A stretch of 64,000 nt of DNA from the NCBI GenBank assembly GCA_965220265.1, contig CBDCPM010000001.1:1-64000 (forward strand), read 5' to 3'. Shown one piece after another: positions 52,032 to 61,314 of the stretch; position 1 is the first letter of the stretch, and each line of letters starts with the position of its first letter. The notes beneath the pieces are model-generated. The model saw only the letters and a list, made by a program, of their open reading frames with translations. It did no database searches and was not told where the DNA came from. The position numbers and the translations under genes are program-made. The stretch comes from Bin87 sp965220265. Lineage in GTDB: Bacteria > Chloroflexota > Dehalococcoidia > Lucifugimonadales > UBA3495.

Positions 52032-55000
52032 CTACTCGAACAGGTCGGAATGAGCGAGGTAGGCGTAGATCGAGGTCGCAAAATTGGTAGCATAGCTGAC
52101 CCAGAACCGCTCCGTGCCGTCGGACCAGATGCCCAGAGGCCCGTCGAAGAAGGCCGGGCTCCCGAAATCGCCCAGGTAGACGACGAGGCTGAGGTCCTTG
52201 GCCGGCCGGCGGGCCCCGCCCGCGAGGGCGTAGGCGTACGCGACGTCATCGGTATTGTCGATGACCCAGATCGTATTCCCGTCGGACCACAGGCCTATCG
52301 GCCGGTCGTTGCCCGGGGCCAAGTCGAACTCGCTGCTTTCGTCGCGACCGCCGAAGTCGTCCCCGGCAGCCAGGTGGTAGGCGTAGAGCTTTTTGGCCCT
52401 GCCGTCGGCGACCCAGATGGTGCTGTCGTTGCCCCAGATGTCGCGCGGGTTGTCGTTGCCGCCAGCCAGGTCGATGTTGCGGGTCTCGTCGTAGCTCGTC
52501 CCGTTGGTCCTGTCGTAGGCGTAGAGCTTGTCATCTTGGTAATCGGACACCCAGATGGTGCTGTCGTTGCCCCAGACGCCGATCGGATGTGCGTTTGCAC
52601 TGGTCAACACTACGTCCCGCCCTATGTCGGCGCCGGTGCTGAGGCTGTGGGCTTCAAACGTGGGGGGTGTGCTGGCGTTATTCATCCGCCAGAGCGTTTC
52701 GCCGTCGGACCAGATGGTATACGTTCTGATGTTGCTGGCGGGAACGATGTCCCGGCCTTCGTCTCGCGTCAGCAGGTTGGCGACGCGGCGGGTCAAGACC
52801 CGGTCGCGGCGAAGCGTTCCGTCCTCGGTGTGGCAGCTCGCGTTGGCGTTGAGGCAGTAGACCCAGACCTGGGACTGGCCGTCGCTCACCCACATCCGCT
52901 CGCCGTCCGACCAGAGGCCGCGCACCTCGGCCGGGAGAGACGCCAAGCCGTCTGAGGCGACTTGCAGCAGGGGCAGGTCGCGCGCCGGGTCGCGCCGGCC
53001 GCCGGCGAGGTAGTACGCCAACACCTGGGGACGGCCCGCATCGGACCAGCCCGACACCCAGAGCGTGACGCCGTTGGACCAGATGTCCCAGGGGTCGCCC
53101 TCGATGCCGGTGATGTCGAGCTGGCTCATCCGGCGCCCGTCGGCCAGGTTGTAGGCGCGCAGTTCGCCGCTGACGCCTTCCACCACCCAGAGGGTCGTCC
53201 GGTCCGACCACAGGCCGCGCGCCACGTGGCTGGGGGGCAGCAGGATCGCGCGCCCGGGCGCCAGCTCCGCCGCGCCCGTCGCCTCCGCGCGGTTGCGGAA
53301 GGAGGAGAGCCGGTAGGCCTTGATCACCTGGGATTCGTCCGCCAGCCAGAGCAGCTCGCCGTCCGACCACACCCCGGTCGGACCGAACGGCCCCAGCCGC
53401 GCCCCTTCCCGGCTGAACTCCTCGGTGAAGCGGGGTTCTTGTTCATTTCCTACCACATCAGCCCGCTCCACCCCGTGCAGGATGTCCGAGAGCGGGCGTC
53501 GGGAGCCGGTCTCGAGGTCGTAGGCATAGAGCGCGCTTATCCCGTCGTGGCTTGATAACGTCCCTTGGGAATGCAGGTACGGCGGAAAGGCGGCGGGAAG
53601 GATGTGCGGCGCGAAGGGAATGAAGTAGTGCCGCAAGTCCCCCGAATTCACAACGACGAGCTCGATGGTGCGGGGCCAATCCGAGAGGCCGTCCGCGACC
53701 CACAGCGTGCTCCCGTCGGACCACAGCCCGTTCGGGTGGGAGTTGCCGTAGGCGTGATGCAGAGTGAGGTCTTCGGCAACCTGCTCGGACACCGAATGCC
53801 GTCGGCCCAGGTCAATCACCCCCAGCGACTGACCCGAGATCACCTGGAGGAACGGTGCGCCGTTGTAGGTGGTCAGGCTCACCAGGGGCTCCAGCACCCG
53901 GTCCCCCAACTTCGGCGGCGTCCAGCCGGGGGCGTTGTTCCGCAGGTCCAAGGTCTTCAGCCCGGTCAGCCCGTCGAAGTCGTCCGGCCGCAGGAAGGAA
54001 ATGTTCCGGCCCGACAGGTCCAGGGAGGTGATCTTCGCCAGCTCGGCCGGCAGCGCCGAGTAGCAGGCGTCGTCCGCCGGCGTGGCCGCCAGGATGGCCG
54101 TCCGCACCTGGCCGGTCCGCTGGCAGATGTAGGCGAACCCCGTGTACCATGCGCCGTTGTAGATGGTCAGGCTCGCCAGATGCCTCAGGATGCGGTCCCC
54201 CGACTCCGGCAGTGTCCAGCCGGGGTCGTTGTCCCGCAGGTCCAGGTAGATCAGCGCGGCCAGGTTGTCGAACACGGTCTCCGGCAGGCCGCTCAGCGAG
54301 TTCCGTTCCAGGTACAGGTAGGTCAGCGCGGCCAGGTCGTCGAACACGTCTTCCGGCAGCGCCGTCAGCGAGTTCCGTTCCAGGAACAGGAAGGTAAGGC
54401 CCCTCAGCCCGTCGAGGTCCCCCGGCCGCAGGGCGGTAATGCCACGGTTCCGCAGGTTCAGGTTCGTGATGTGCTCCAGCTCGTAGATGTCCACCGCCGC
54501 GCAGCCGGCGGCGGTGACCTCGCCTCTCGCCAGGATGGCGTCCCGCACGGCCTGGGTGCGGGAGCAGATGTCCACCGTCCGCACGTACGGTTCGCCGTTA
54601 TAGGTGGTCAGGCTCAGCAATGGCCCCAGGACCGGGTCCCCCGACATGGGCAGCGGCCAGTCGGGGTCGTTGCCCCGAAGGTCCAGCGTCTCCAGGCCAG
54701 TCAGCCCGGCGAAGTCGTCCGCCTGCAGGCCGGTGATGCCCCGGGTCGACAGGTCCAGGCTCTCGATCTGCGCCAAGGACACCTCCGGCACCTGGCCGCA
54801 GGGAACGGTGTAGGGCACCTGGCCCAGGATGGCCGTCTCCACGTCGTCGGTGCGGGAGCAGATGTCCGTCCTGGTGGGCTGGGCGTAATCCTCGTTGTTG
54901 TAGGTGGTCAGGCTCACCAACAGCAGCATGACCCGGTCCTCCGCCACGGGCAGCGTCAGGGAGGCGTTGTTCCGCAGGTTCAGGTTAGTGAGAGCGGCCA

Positions 55001-57953
55001 GGTTGTCGAACACGTTCTCCGGCAGCGTCGTCAGCTGGTTGGAGGAGAGGTCCAGGACGGTCAGGCTGGTCAGCGAGTCGAACTCGTCCTCCCGCAGCGC
55101 CGTCAGCGAGTTGGAGTACAGTCTCAGGGTGGTCAGGCTGGTCAGCGAGTCGAACACGTCCTTCGGCAGCGCCGACAGGTCGTTGGTGCTCAGCTTCAGC
55201 TCGGTCAGGCTGGTCAGGCCGTCGAACACGTCCGCCGGCAGCTCCGACAGTTCGTTGCTATGCAGGTACAGCGCCGTCAGGCCAGTCAGCCCGGCGAAGT
55301 CCCCCGACGCCAGGGCGGGGATGCTCAGGCTCGACAGGTCCAGGACCGTGATCTTCGCCAGCTCGGCGTCGTCCACCGCCGCGCAGTCGGTGGAGGTGAC
55401 TGCGGAAGTCGCCAGGATGGTCGTCTCCACGTCGTCGGTGCGGTCGCAGATGCTCACCGTGGCCCTGACCGTCTGCTGCGCCTTCTTCGGGTCGGGGGTG
55501 TGCTCCGGCGTTGCGGCGTAGGCGTCGGGGGACTCCGGTCCCGGGCCCTGGGCATTGATGGCCTGCACCCGGTAGGCGTAGCGGGTCCCCGCCGCCACCG
55601 TGTCGTCGGTGTAGGAGGCGGCCGCCGAACCCGTGTCCTCGGCGATGACGGTGACCCCGGCCGGCCCCTGGCCGTCGCCGTAGGTGTCGCCGTCCCGGGA
55701 GCGGCGCAGCACCCGGTATCCGGTGATGGAATCGTCGCCGGGGTCGTCCCAGCTCAGCAGCACCTGGCTCTCGCTGGCGGCGGTGACCAGCCCGGTGGGC
55801 TGGGCCGGTGGCGCCGGTTCCTGCGGCGTCTCCGCGTTGACGTCGCCGGAGCGGGGGCTGCGCCCGTTGGCGTTGACAGCCTCGACCCGGTACACGTAGC
55901 GGGTGTGGGGGGTCACCGACGAGTCGGTGTAGGAGGTCGCCGCCGTGCCGGTGTCGTCCTCTATCGCCGCGAAGTCCGCCGCGCCCTGGCCGTCCCCGTA
56001 CTCGTCGCCGTCACGGGAGCGGCGCAGCACCCGGTAGCCGGTGATGGAACTGTCCGACGGGTCGTCCCAGGCGAGGGTCACCGAGTCGTGGCTCACCGCG
56101 CCCACCGTCAGTCCGGTGGGCTGGGTCGGCGTGGACGAGTCCTCCGGTTCCTCCGGTTCCGCAGGAGCCTCCGGGGTCTCCACGTTGACGTAGCCGGAGC
56201 GGGGGCTGCGCCCGTTGGCGTTGACGGCCTCGACCCGGTACACGTAGCGGGTGTGGGGGGTCACCGACGAGTCGGTGTAGGAGGTCGCCGCCGTGCCGGT
56301 GTCGTCTTCTATCGCCGCGAAGTCCGCTGCGCCCTGGCCGTCCCCGTACTCGTCGCCGTCACGGGAGCGGCGCAGGACCCGGTAGCCGGTGATGGAACTG
56401 TCCGACGGGTCGTCCCAGCTCAGCAGCACCTGGCTCTCGCTGGCGGCGGTGACCAGCCCGGTGGGCTGGGCCGGTGGCGCCGGTTCCTGCGGCGTCTCCG
56501 CGTTGACGTCGCCGGAGCGGGGGCTGCGCCCGTTGGCGTTGACAGCCTCGACCCGGTACACGTAGCGGGTGGGGGGGGTCACCGACGAGTCGGTGTAGGA
56601 GGTCGCCGCCGTGCCGGTGTCGTCCTCTATCGCCGCGAAGTCCGCTGCGCCCTGGCCGTCCCCGTACTCGTCGCCGTCACGGGAGCGGCGCAGCACCCGG
56701 TAGCCGGTGATGGAACTGTCCGACGGGTCGTCCCAGGCGAGGGTCACCGAGTCGTGGCTCACCGCGCCCGCCGTCAGTCCGGTGGGCTGGGCCGGCGTGG
56801 ACGAGTCCTCCGGTTCCTCCGGTTCCGCAGGAGCCTCCGGGGTCTCCACGTTGACGTAGCCGGAGCGGGGGCTGCGCCCGTTGGCGTTGACGGCCTCGAC
56901 CCGGTACACGTAGCGGGTGTGGGGGGTCACCGACGAGTCGGTGTAGGAGGTCGCCGCCGTGCCGGTGTCGTCCTCTATCGCCGCGAAGTCCGCTGCGCCC
57001 TGGCCGTCCCCGTACTCGTCGCCGTCCCGGGAGCGGCGCAGGACCCGGTAGCCGGTGATGGAACTGTCCGACGGGTCGTCCCAGCTCAGCAGCACCTGGC
57101 TCTCGCTGGCGGCGGTGACCAGCCCGGTGGGCTGGGCCGGTGGCGCCGGTTCCTGCGGCGTCTCCGCGTTGACGTCGCCGGAGCGGGGGCTGCGCCCGTT
57201 GGCGTTGACAGCCTCGACCCGGTACACGTAGCGGGTGGGGGGGGTCACCGACGAGTCGGTGTAGGAGGTCGCCGCCGTGCCGGTGTCGTCCTCTATCGCC
57301 GCGAAGTCCGCTGCGCCCTGGCCGTCCCCGTACTCGTCGCCGTCACGGGAGCGGCGCAGCACCCGGTAGCCGGTGATGGAACTGTCCGACGGGTCGTCCC
57401 AGGCGAGGGTCACCGAGTCGTGGCTCACCGCGCCCGCCGTCAGTCCGGTGGGCTGGGCCGGCGTGGACGAGTCCTCCGGTTCCTCCGGTTCCGCAGGAGC
57501 CTCCGGGGTCTCCACGTTGACGTAGCCGGAGCGGGGGCTGCGCCCGTTGGCGTTGACGGCCTCGACCCGGTACACGTAGCGGGTGTGGGGGGTCACCGAC
57601 GAGTCGGTGTAGGAGGTCGCCGCCGTGCCGGTGTCGTCCTCTATCGCCGCGAAGTCCGCTGCGCCCTGGCCGTCCCCGTACTCGTCGCCGTCCCGGGAGC
57701 GGCGCAGGACCCGGTAGCCGGTGATGGAGCTGTCCGACGGGTCGTCCCAGGCGAGGGTCACGGAGTCGTGGCTCACCGCGTCCACCGTCAACCCGGTGGG
57801 CTGGGCCGGGGCGGAGCCCTCCTGACCCTGCACCGGCAGGACGCCGGACAGGACGGCTGCTAGGCTGAACGCGGCCAGGACTACCAGCAGTGTGACGACG
57901 ATGAGGGCGGCGCGTCTGCCCGGGGGTTTGAGCCGAAGGGTGATGCCCGTCAT
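52032..57953 (-). CDS. Giant secreted protein: Fn3 repeats, leucine-rich repeats, WSDG propeller-like repeats
   Basis: A 1973-residue exported protein. Residues 15-44 are a signal or anchor (ALIVVTLLVVLAAFSLAAVL). Seven fibronectin-III modules follow (about 48-820), almost identical in protein and DNA and alternating two linker types. Leucine-rich repeats with Cys-capped boundaries (ICSRTDDVETAIL) span about 850-1375 (LTALYLHSNELSELPADVFD). The rest has repeated WSDG.TLWV.D / KLYAYD units like a beta-propeller. No LPXTG or sorting motif is seen. It is likely a cell-surface adhesion or recognition protein; the large open frame on the opposite strand is a shadow of the GC-rich repeats. Confidence 0.85.
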   Translation of the reverse strand: MTGITLRLKPPGRRAALIVVTLLVVLAAFSLAAVLSGVLPVQGQEGSAPAQPTGLTVDAVSHDSVTLAWDDPSDSSITGYRVLRRSRDGDEYGDGQGAADFAAIEDDTGTAATSYTDSSVTPHTRYVYRVEAVNANGRSPRSGYVNVETPEAPAEPEEPEDSSTPAQPTGLTAGAVSHDSVTLAWDDPSDSSITGYRVLRRSRDGDEYGDGQGAADFAAIEDDTGTAATSYTDSSVTPPTRYVYRVEAVNANGRSPRSGDVNAETPQEPAPPAQPTGLVTAASESQVLLSWDDPSDSSITGYRVLRRSRDGDEYGDGQGAADFAAIEDDTGTAATSYTDSSVTPHTRYVYRVEAVNANGRSPRSGYVNVETPEAPAEPEEPEDSSTPAQPTGLTAGAVSHDSVTLAWDDPSDSSITGYRVLRRSRDGDEYGDGQGAADFAAIEDDTGTAATSYTDSSVTPPTRYVYRVEAVNANGRSPRSGDVNAETPQEPAPPAQPTGLVTAASESQVLLSWDDPSDSSITGYRVLRRSRDGDEYGDGQGAADFAAIEDDTGTAATSYTDSSVTPHTRYVYRVEAVNANGRSPRSGYVNVETPEAPAEPEEPEDSSTPTQPTGLTVGAVSHDSVTLAWDDPSDSSITGYRVLRRSRDGDEYGDGQGAADFAAIEDDTGTAATSYTDSSVTPHTRYVYRVEAVNANGRSPRSGDVNAETPQEPAPPAQPTGLVTAASESQVLLSWDDPGDDSITGYRVLRRSRDGDTYGDGQGPAGVTVIAEDTGSAAASYTDDTVAAGTRYAYRVQAINAQGPGPESPDAYAATPEHTPDPKKAQQTVRATVSICDRTDDVETTILATSAVTSTDCAAVDDAELAKITVLDLSSLSIPALASGDFAGLTGLTALYLHSNELSELPADVFDGLTSLTELKLSTNDLSALPKDVFDSLTSLTTLRLYSNSLTALREDEFDSLTSLTVLDLSSNQLTTLPENVFDNLAALTNLNLRNNASLTLPVAEDRVMLLLVSLTTYNNEDYAQPTRTDICSRTDDVETAILGQVPYTVPCGQVPEVSLAQIESLDLSTRGITGLQADDFAGLTGLETLDLRGNDPDWPLPMSGDPVLGPLLSLTTYNGEPYVRTVDICSRTQAVRDAILARGEVTAAGCAAVDIYELEHITNLNLRNRGITALRPGDLDGLRGLTFLFLERNSLTALPEDVFDDLAALTYLYLERNSLSGLPETVFDNLAALIYLDLRDNDPGWTLPESGDRILRHLASLTIYNGAWYTGFAYICQRTGQVRTAILAATPADDACYSALPAELAKITSLDLSGRNISFLRPDDFDGLTGLKTLDLRNNAPGWTPPKLGDRVLEPLVSLTTYNGAPFLQVISGQSLGVIDLGRRHSVSEQVAEDLTLHHAYGNSHPNGLWSDGSTLWVADGLSDWPRTIELVVVNSGDLRHYFIPFAPHILPAAFPPYLHSQGTLSSHDGISALYAYDLETGSRRPLSDILHGVERADVVGNEQEPRFTEEFSREGARLGPFGPTGVWSDGELLWLADESQVIKAYRLSSFRNRAEATGAAELAPGRAILLPPSHVARGLWSDRTTLWVVEGVSGELRAYNLADGRRMSQLDITGIEGDPWDIWSNGVTLWVSGWSDAGRPQVLAYYLAGGRRDPARDLPLLQVASDGLASLPAEVRGLWSDGERMWVSDGQSQVWVYCLNANASCHTEDGTLRRDRVLTRRVANLLTRDEGRDIVPASNIRTYTIWSDGETLWRMNNASTPPTFEAHSLSTGADIGRDVVLTSANAHPIGVWGNDSTIWVSDYQDDKLYAYDRTNGTSYDETRNIDLAGGNDNPRDIWGNDSTIWVADGRAKKLYAYHLAAGDDFGGRDESSEFDLAPGNDRPIGLWSDGNTIWVIDNTDDVAYAYALAGGARRPAKDLSLVVYLGDFGSPAFFDGPLGIWSDGTERFWVSYATNFATSIYAYLAHSDLFE
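55555..57820 (-). repeat. Seven tandem Fn3-coding repeats
   Basis: Landmark sequence GGTGATGGAACTGTCCGACG or a close variant recurs at about 57720, 57371, 57055, 56707, 56391, 56041 and 55724. Spacing alternates near 349 and 316 bases, so the true unit is a pair of domains of about 665 bases. The DNA is nearly identical between pairs, suggesting recent amplification or gene conversion. Confidence 0.85.
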
Positions 57954-58553
57954 GGCGCATCACCCCGGAGGGGTCGTGATTCGACCGGATTGGCGTGGGA
58001 TGGACCCGGAGGCTGCTGTGGGGCTAGCGGAGGGCCATATGAGAGGAAAAATCGGGGGGGATGACAGGGGTAGGTAAAGGCCGAGATTAGGTACAAAACC
58101 TCGGAATGTACGAGAGTTGAACACAGACCTCTCCAGCCTTGAGCGAGGGTGAAAGCCGCGTCTTCAGGTTTGTAAACCATAGTCCGCAACATCAACCGAA
58201 ATGAGGGTCATCAACATGACGCGAAAATACCTACCCCTGTCAGGGGGGGGGTGAACATTTGTGCTAGGCCCACGGGGGCAGGCGCGGGCGCCCGCGTCGT
58301 CGCGTCAGGCCCTGTCGTCTCCACTCCGTCTACCGGCCTACCGAATGGCAAGTGAATACCTCCCGCGGTGGGGCTGTTCGGGTCTGAATTAAACTCCCGC
58401 CATGCCTCCCGTTTCTATGGCAAGGCCGTGGAATATCTCTGTAATTTACGTGTAATCCTATGCAGGGCGGCCCTCGAACAGCTATAATGAGCGGCGGCTG
58501 GGCCGAACGGTTTCCGGACCCGGTGCGCCCACGCCGTAAGGAGGCGGGAACCG
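57954..58553. other. Divergent intergenic region with G-tracts
   Basis: Six hundred bases between the giant surface protein and a sensor-kinase gene on opposite strands. It contains the inverted repeat and two G-runs listed separately; no gene is supported. Confidence 0.5.
58054..58251. repeat. 15-bp inverted repeat flanked by G-tracts
   Basis: TGACAGGGGTAGGTA (58062-58076) is exactly complementary to TACCTACCCCTGTCA (58228-58242). Runs of seven G (58054-58060) and nine G (58243-58251) adjoin them. The 151-base loop holds a smaller AGGT-ACAAA-ACCT hairpin. Confidence 0.6.
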
Positions 58554-59915
58554 ATGGACCAAGCCGACCGGAGGGAGATACGCGAGCTGCGGGAGCGCCT
58601 CTCCAAACTGAGCGAGGCCAGCCTGCGCATCAACGAGAGCCTCGACTTCGAGACGGTGTTGCAGGGGGTGCTGGACTCCGCCCGGTCGCTCACCGGAGCC
58701 CGCTACGGGGTGATCATCCTCCTCGACGATGCCGGGGGCATCCAGGACTTCCTGACCTCGGGGCTGACTGCCGAGGAGACCCGGCGGCTGTGGGAGGTGC
58801 CGGGGGGCCGGGGGCTCTTCGAGTACGTCGTCGGGACCGCCGGGCCGCTGCGGGTGCAGGACTTCCAGTCCCACATGAGGTCGCTGGGCCTGCCGGAGTT
58901 GAGCCTGCCCATGCCGGTGGGCGCCGTCTTCCCCTTCCTGGCCGCGCCGGTCCGCCACCGGGGCGAGGGCGTGGGCAACTTCTTCCTGGCCGAGAAGGAG
59001 GGGGGCGGCGAGTTCACCCCCGAGGACGAGGAGACCCTGGCGATGTTCGCCGCCCAGGCGGCGCTGGTCATCGCCAACGCCCGCCGCTACCGGGACGAGC
59101 AGCGGGCCAGGACCGACCTGGAGACCCTGATCAACACCGCTCCCGTGGGGGTGGTGGTCTTCGAAGGGAGGACCGGGGCGCCGGTTTCCTTCAACCGGGA
59201 GGCGGTGCGAATCCTCAACGGCCTGCGCACGCCGGAGCTGCCCCCGGAGCACCTGCTGGAGTTGCTGACCATCCGGCGGGCCGACGGGCGGGAGGTCTCC
59301 CTGGAGGAGCTGTCCATCGTCCAGGCGCTGAGCATCGGGGAGACGGTGCGGGCCGAGGAGATCGTCCTCCAGGTGCCCGACGGCCGCAGCGTCACCACCC
59401 TGCTCAACGCCACGCCCATCCGGTCGGAGGACGGGGAGGTCGAGTCCTACGTGGTGACCCTGCAGGACCTGACGCCCCTGGAGGAGCTGGAGCGGCGGCG
59501 CGCCGAGTTCCTGGGCATGGTCAGCCACGAGCTGCAGGCGCCCTTGGCCGCCATCAAGGGGTCGGCCGACACCCTGCTGGAGAATGCCCCGGACCTGGAC
59601 CCGGCCGAGATGACCCAGTTCTTCCGCATCATCCGCGACCAGTCCGAGAGCATGCGCCATCTGATCGGCGACCTGGTGGACGTGGCGCGCATCGAGACCG
59701 GCACCCTGCCGGTTTCCCCGGAGCCGGTGGAGGTCACCGTCCTGGTGGAGACGCGCGACATTCCCGGCGAGATCGTTCGCCGTGTCTGGAACGAGGGCCG
59801 GCGCGATTACGACACCCCGCATCGCTCCGGTCCGGAGACGCCGTCTGAGACGACCGGCGCGGGACCCGCTGGGGCGTTTACACTCCGCGCCAGCGCAGCA
59901 GGGCGTTACACCTGA
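58554..59915 (+). CDS. GAF-PAS histidine kinase lacking its ATPase domain
   Basis: A 453-residue sensor protein: GAF domain (about 20-180; ESLDFETVLQGVLDSARSLT), PAS-like domain (about 185-305), and a dimerisation/phospho-acceptor box with His near residue 325 (FLGMVSHELQAPLAAIKGSA). Instead of the HATPase_c domain the chain switches at about residue 400 to ETRDIPGEIVRRVWNEGRRD, almost the same as the C-terminus of the small protein at 60981-61241, then to low-complexity sequence. It can probably be phosphorylated only in trans, or is dead. No response regulator is adjacent. A Shine-Dalgarno AAGGAGG precedes the ATG. Confidence 0.8.
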   Translation: MDQADRREIRELRERLSKLSEASLRINESLDFETVLQGVLDSARSLTGARYGVIILLDDAGGIQDFLTSGLTAEETRRLWEVPGGRGLFEYVVGTAGPLRVQDFQSHMRSLGLPELSLPMPVGAVFPFLAAPVRHRGEGVGNFFLAEKEGGGEFTPEDEETLAMFAAQAALVIANARRYRDEQRARTDLETLINTAPVGVVVFEGRTGAPVSFNREAVRILNGLRTPELPPEHLLELLTIRRADGREVSLEELSIVQALSIGETVRAEEIVLQVPDGRSVTTLLNATPIRSEDGEVESYVVTLQDLTPLEELERRRAEFLGMVSHELQAPLAAIKGSADTLLENAPDLDPAEMTQFFRIIRDQSESMRHLIGDLVDVARIETGTLPVSPEPVEVTVLVETRDIPGEIVRRVWNEGRRDYDTPHRSGPETPSETTGAGPAGAFTLRASAAGRYT

Positions 59916-60112
59916 CCAGATCCGGCGAGCCCGTCATCACCAAAGCGCTCCAGCGCAACCACGCACCCTCGTCGGCCCTGCCCATGGCGCCTACAATCTA
60001 CCCGGCAACGTCATCAAACCCACCCCGGTTCCAGTACTCCCCAACGATGGCGTCCGGGTCACCCCAGTCAGCCCGACCCTCGGCAATGTCAGCTTCCCCC
60101 GCAATTCCACAA

Positions 60113-60577
60113 TCAGCCGGAACCAGCAGCCGAGCTGCCGCCATCGTCAGACACCCGGCTCGCCCGGGGCGCCCGGTTCAGCCCACGTTCCCCTACCGCA
60201 ATCGCCGCCTCCCGCAGTGCCCGGCCAGCCTCGACGGTCGCATCCGGATCCCCGGCGGCCCTGGCCCCATCCAGCCGGAACGCTGCCCACCACAGCGCCG
60301 ACAACGGATCCGGGTTGGCTCCCGCGACGCCGGCCCAGGGCTGTTGCTGGGGCTGCCAGTTGACGGCCGCCCGGTGTTCCCGGGCCGCCGCCGTCATCGT
60401 CTCCGCCGCAGCCAACAACTCCCGCAGCAGCGCTGCTTCACGGTCCGAAGGCGGACCGCCCTCGCCGGACCCGCGACGGGCCAGCGCCCGCTTGCCGTAC
60501 CGTACCGCCGCCCGGGCCAATTGCGCCCGGGCGCGGGTTTGCGCTTTCCGCAGTTCAGGAATGCTGGCAGTGCTCAT
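60113..60577 (-). CDS. Alanine-rich helical hypothetical protein
   Basis: A 154-residue protein from ATG 60577 with GGAGG 6 bases upstream. It is Ala/Arg-rich and helical (RKAQTRARAQLARAAVRYGK; REAALLRELLAAAETMTAAA; LREAAIAVGERGLNR). No family is recognised; the clear ribosome-binding site and coherent composition support a real gene. Confidence 0.5.
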   Translation of the reverse strand: MSTASIPELRKAQTRARAQLARAAVRYGKRALARRGSGEGGPPSDREAALLRELLAAAETMTAAAREHRAAVNWQPQQQPWAGVAGANPDPLSALWWAAFRLDGARAAGDPDATVEAGRALREAAIAVGERGLNRAPRASRVSDDGGSSAAGSG

Positions 60578-60980
60578 CGACTTCCTCCGCGCTCCGTATT
60601 GCCTTCAAATCCGGTGATATTTTCGCCAGTCCATACGACCGCCGTCAACATCAACCGCCCCGGCACCGACTCCGCGACTGTCCTCCTGGAGATTGGGGTT
60701 GCTCAGCTCTGCACGGGGTAACGTCATTCGGCGCTCCGACCACGATCAGTGCTCCAATCACGATTTTTGCAAGGCGGAATACGTCCCCGCCGCCGAGCGC
60801 TCCGGCCCGGTCAGCCCCTCCCGCTGCCGCCCGCCTGAGCGACTCTTCGGCGATGACCGCGGTGGCAGCCCCGCCGTTGGAGCAGGCGTCCCGCTGTGCG
60901 ACAATTGCCCCGGCGGGCCGGTTGTCGCCCGTGAACGGGATGGGCGATTTCAACGCAGACCTTCCGCCGTGGAGGACCCG
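60578..60980. other. Intergenic
   Basis: About 400 bases between divergently oriented small genes; nothing recognised. Confidence 0.4.
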
Positions 60981-61241
60981 ATGGTGGAACGACGGAAACC
61001 CATCGTAACCGAGCTGGCCCTGGCCGACGCCCTGGACCAGCTGGTCAACCTGATCGAGGAGCTCAGGGCCGACGTCAGCCTCCGCGTGGAGATCACCACT
61101 GACGAGACCGACCTGGTGAAGCTGGTCTTCTCCCGCACTCCCGACGTGGGATTTCCCCTGCAGCGGGAGGTACGCGACATTCCCGCCCAGATCGTTCGCC
61201 GTGTCTGGAACGAGGGTCTGCGCGACTACGAGATCGTGTAG
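60981..61241 (+). CDS. Small protein with DIPxxIVRRVWNEG tail
   Basis: An 86-residue protein from ATG 60981 with GGAGG 5 bases upstream. An N-terminal helix (ELALADALDQLVNLIEELRA) is followed by ETDLVKLVFSRTPDVGFPLQ and the tail REVRDIPAQIVRRVWNEGLR. The same tail ends the truncated kinase at 58554-59915, so the two share a recombined 3' end. Function unknown. Confidence 0.55.
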   Translation: MVERRKPIVTELALADALDQLVNLIEELRADVSLRVEITTDETDLVKLVFSRTPDVGFPLQREVRDIPAQIVRRVWNEGLRDYEIV

Positions 61242-61314
61242 CTCTGCAGGGACCCGTTCTACAGCGACTGAAACTACCTGGCGTAAGCCAACGCCAAGCT
61301 GACATTCACGGCTT

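Noticed and set aside
53565..57863. 1432-residue open frame on the plus strand opposite the Fn3 region
   Set aside because: It is a mirror of the GC-rich repeated Fn3/LRR gene, with Val/Arg/Gly-rich repeats following the same period and no start signal or domain. The minus-strand gene has clear domains and a signal peptide.
58460..59848. Two long frames overlapping the GAF-PAS kinase (plus 58460-59848 and minus 58482-59822)
   Set aside because: Codon third-position GC bias in a GC-rich gene opens these frames; composition is Gly/Arg/Pro- or Leu/Gly-rich without domains.
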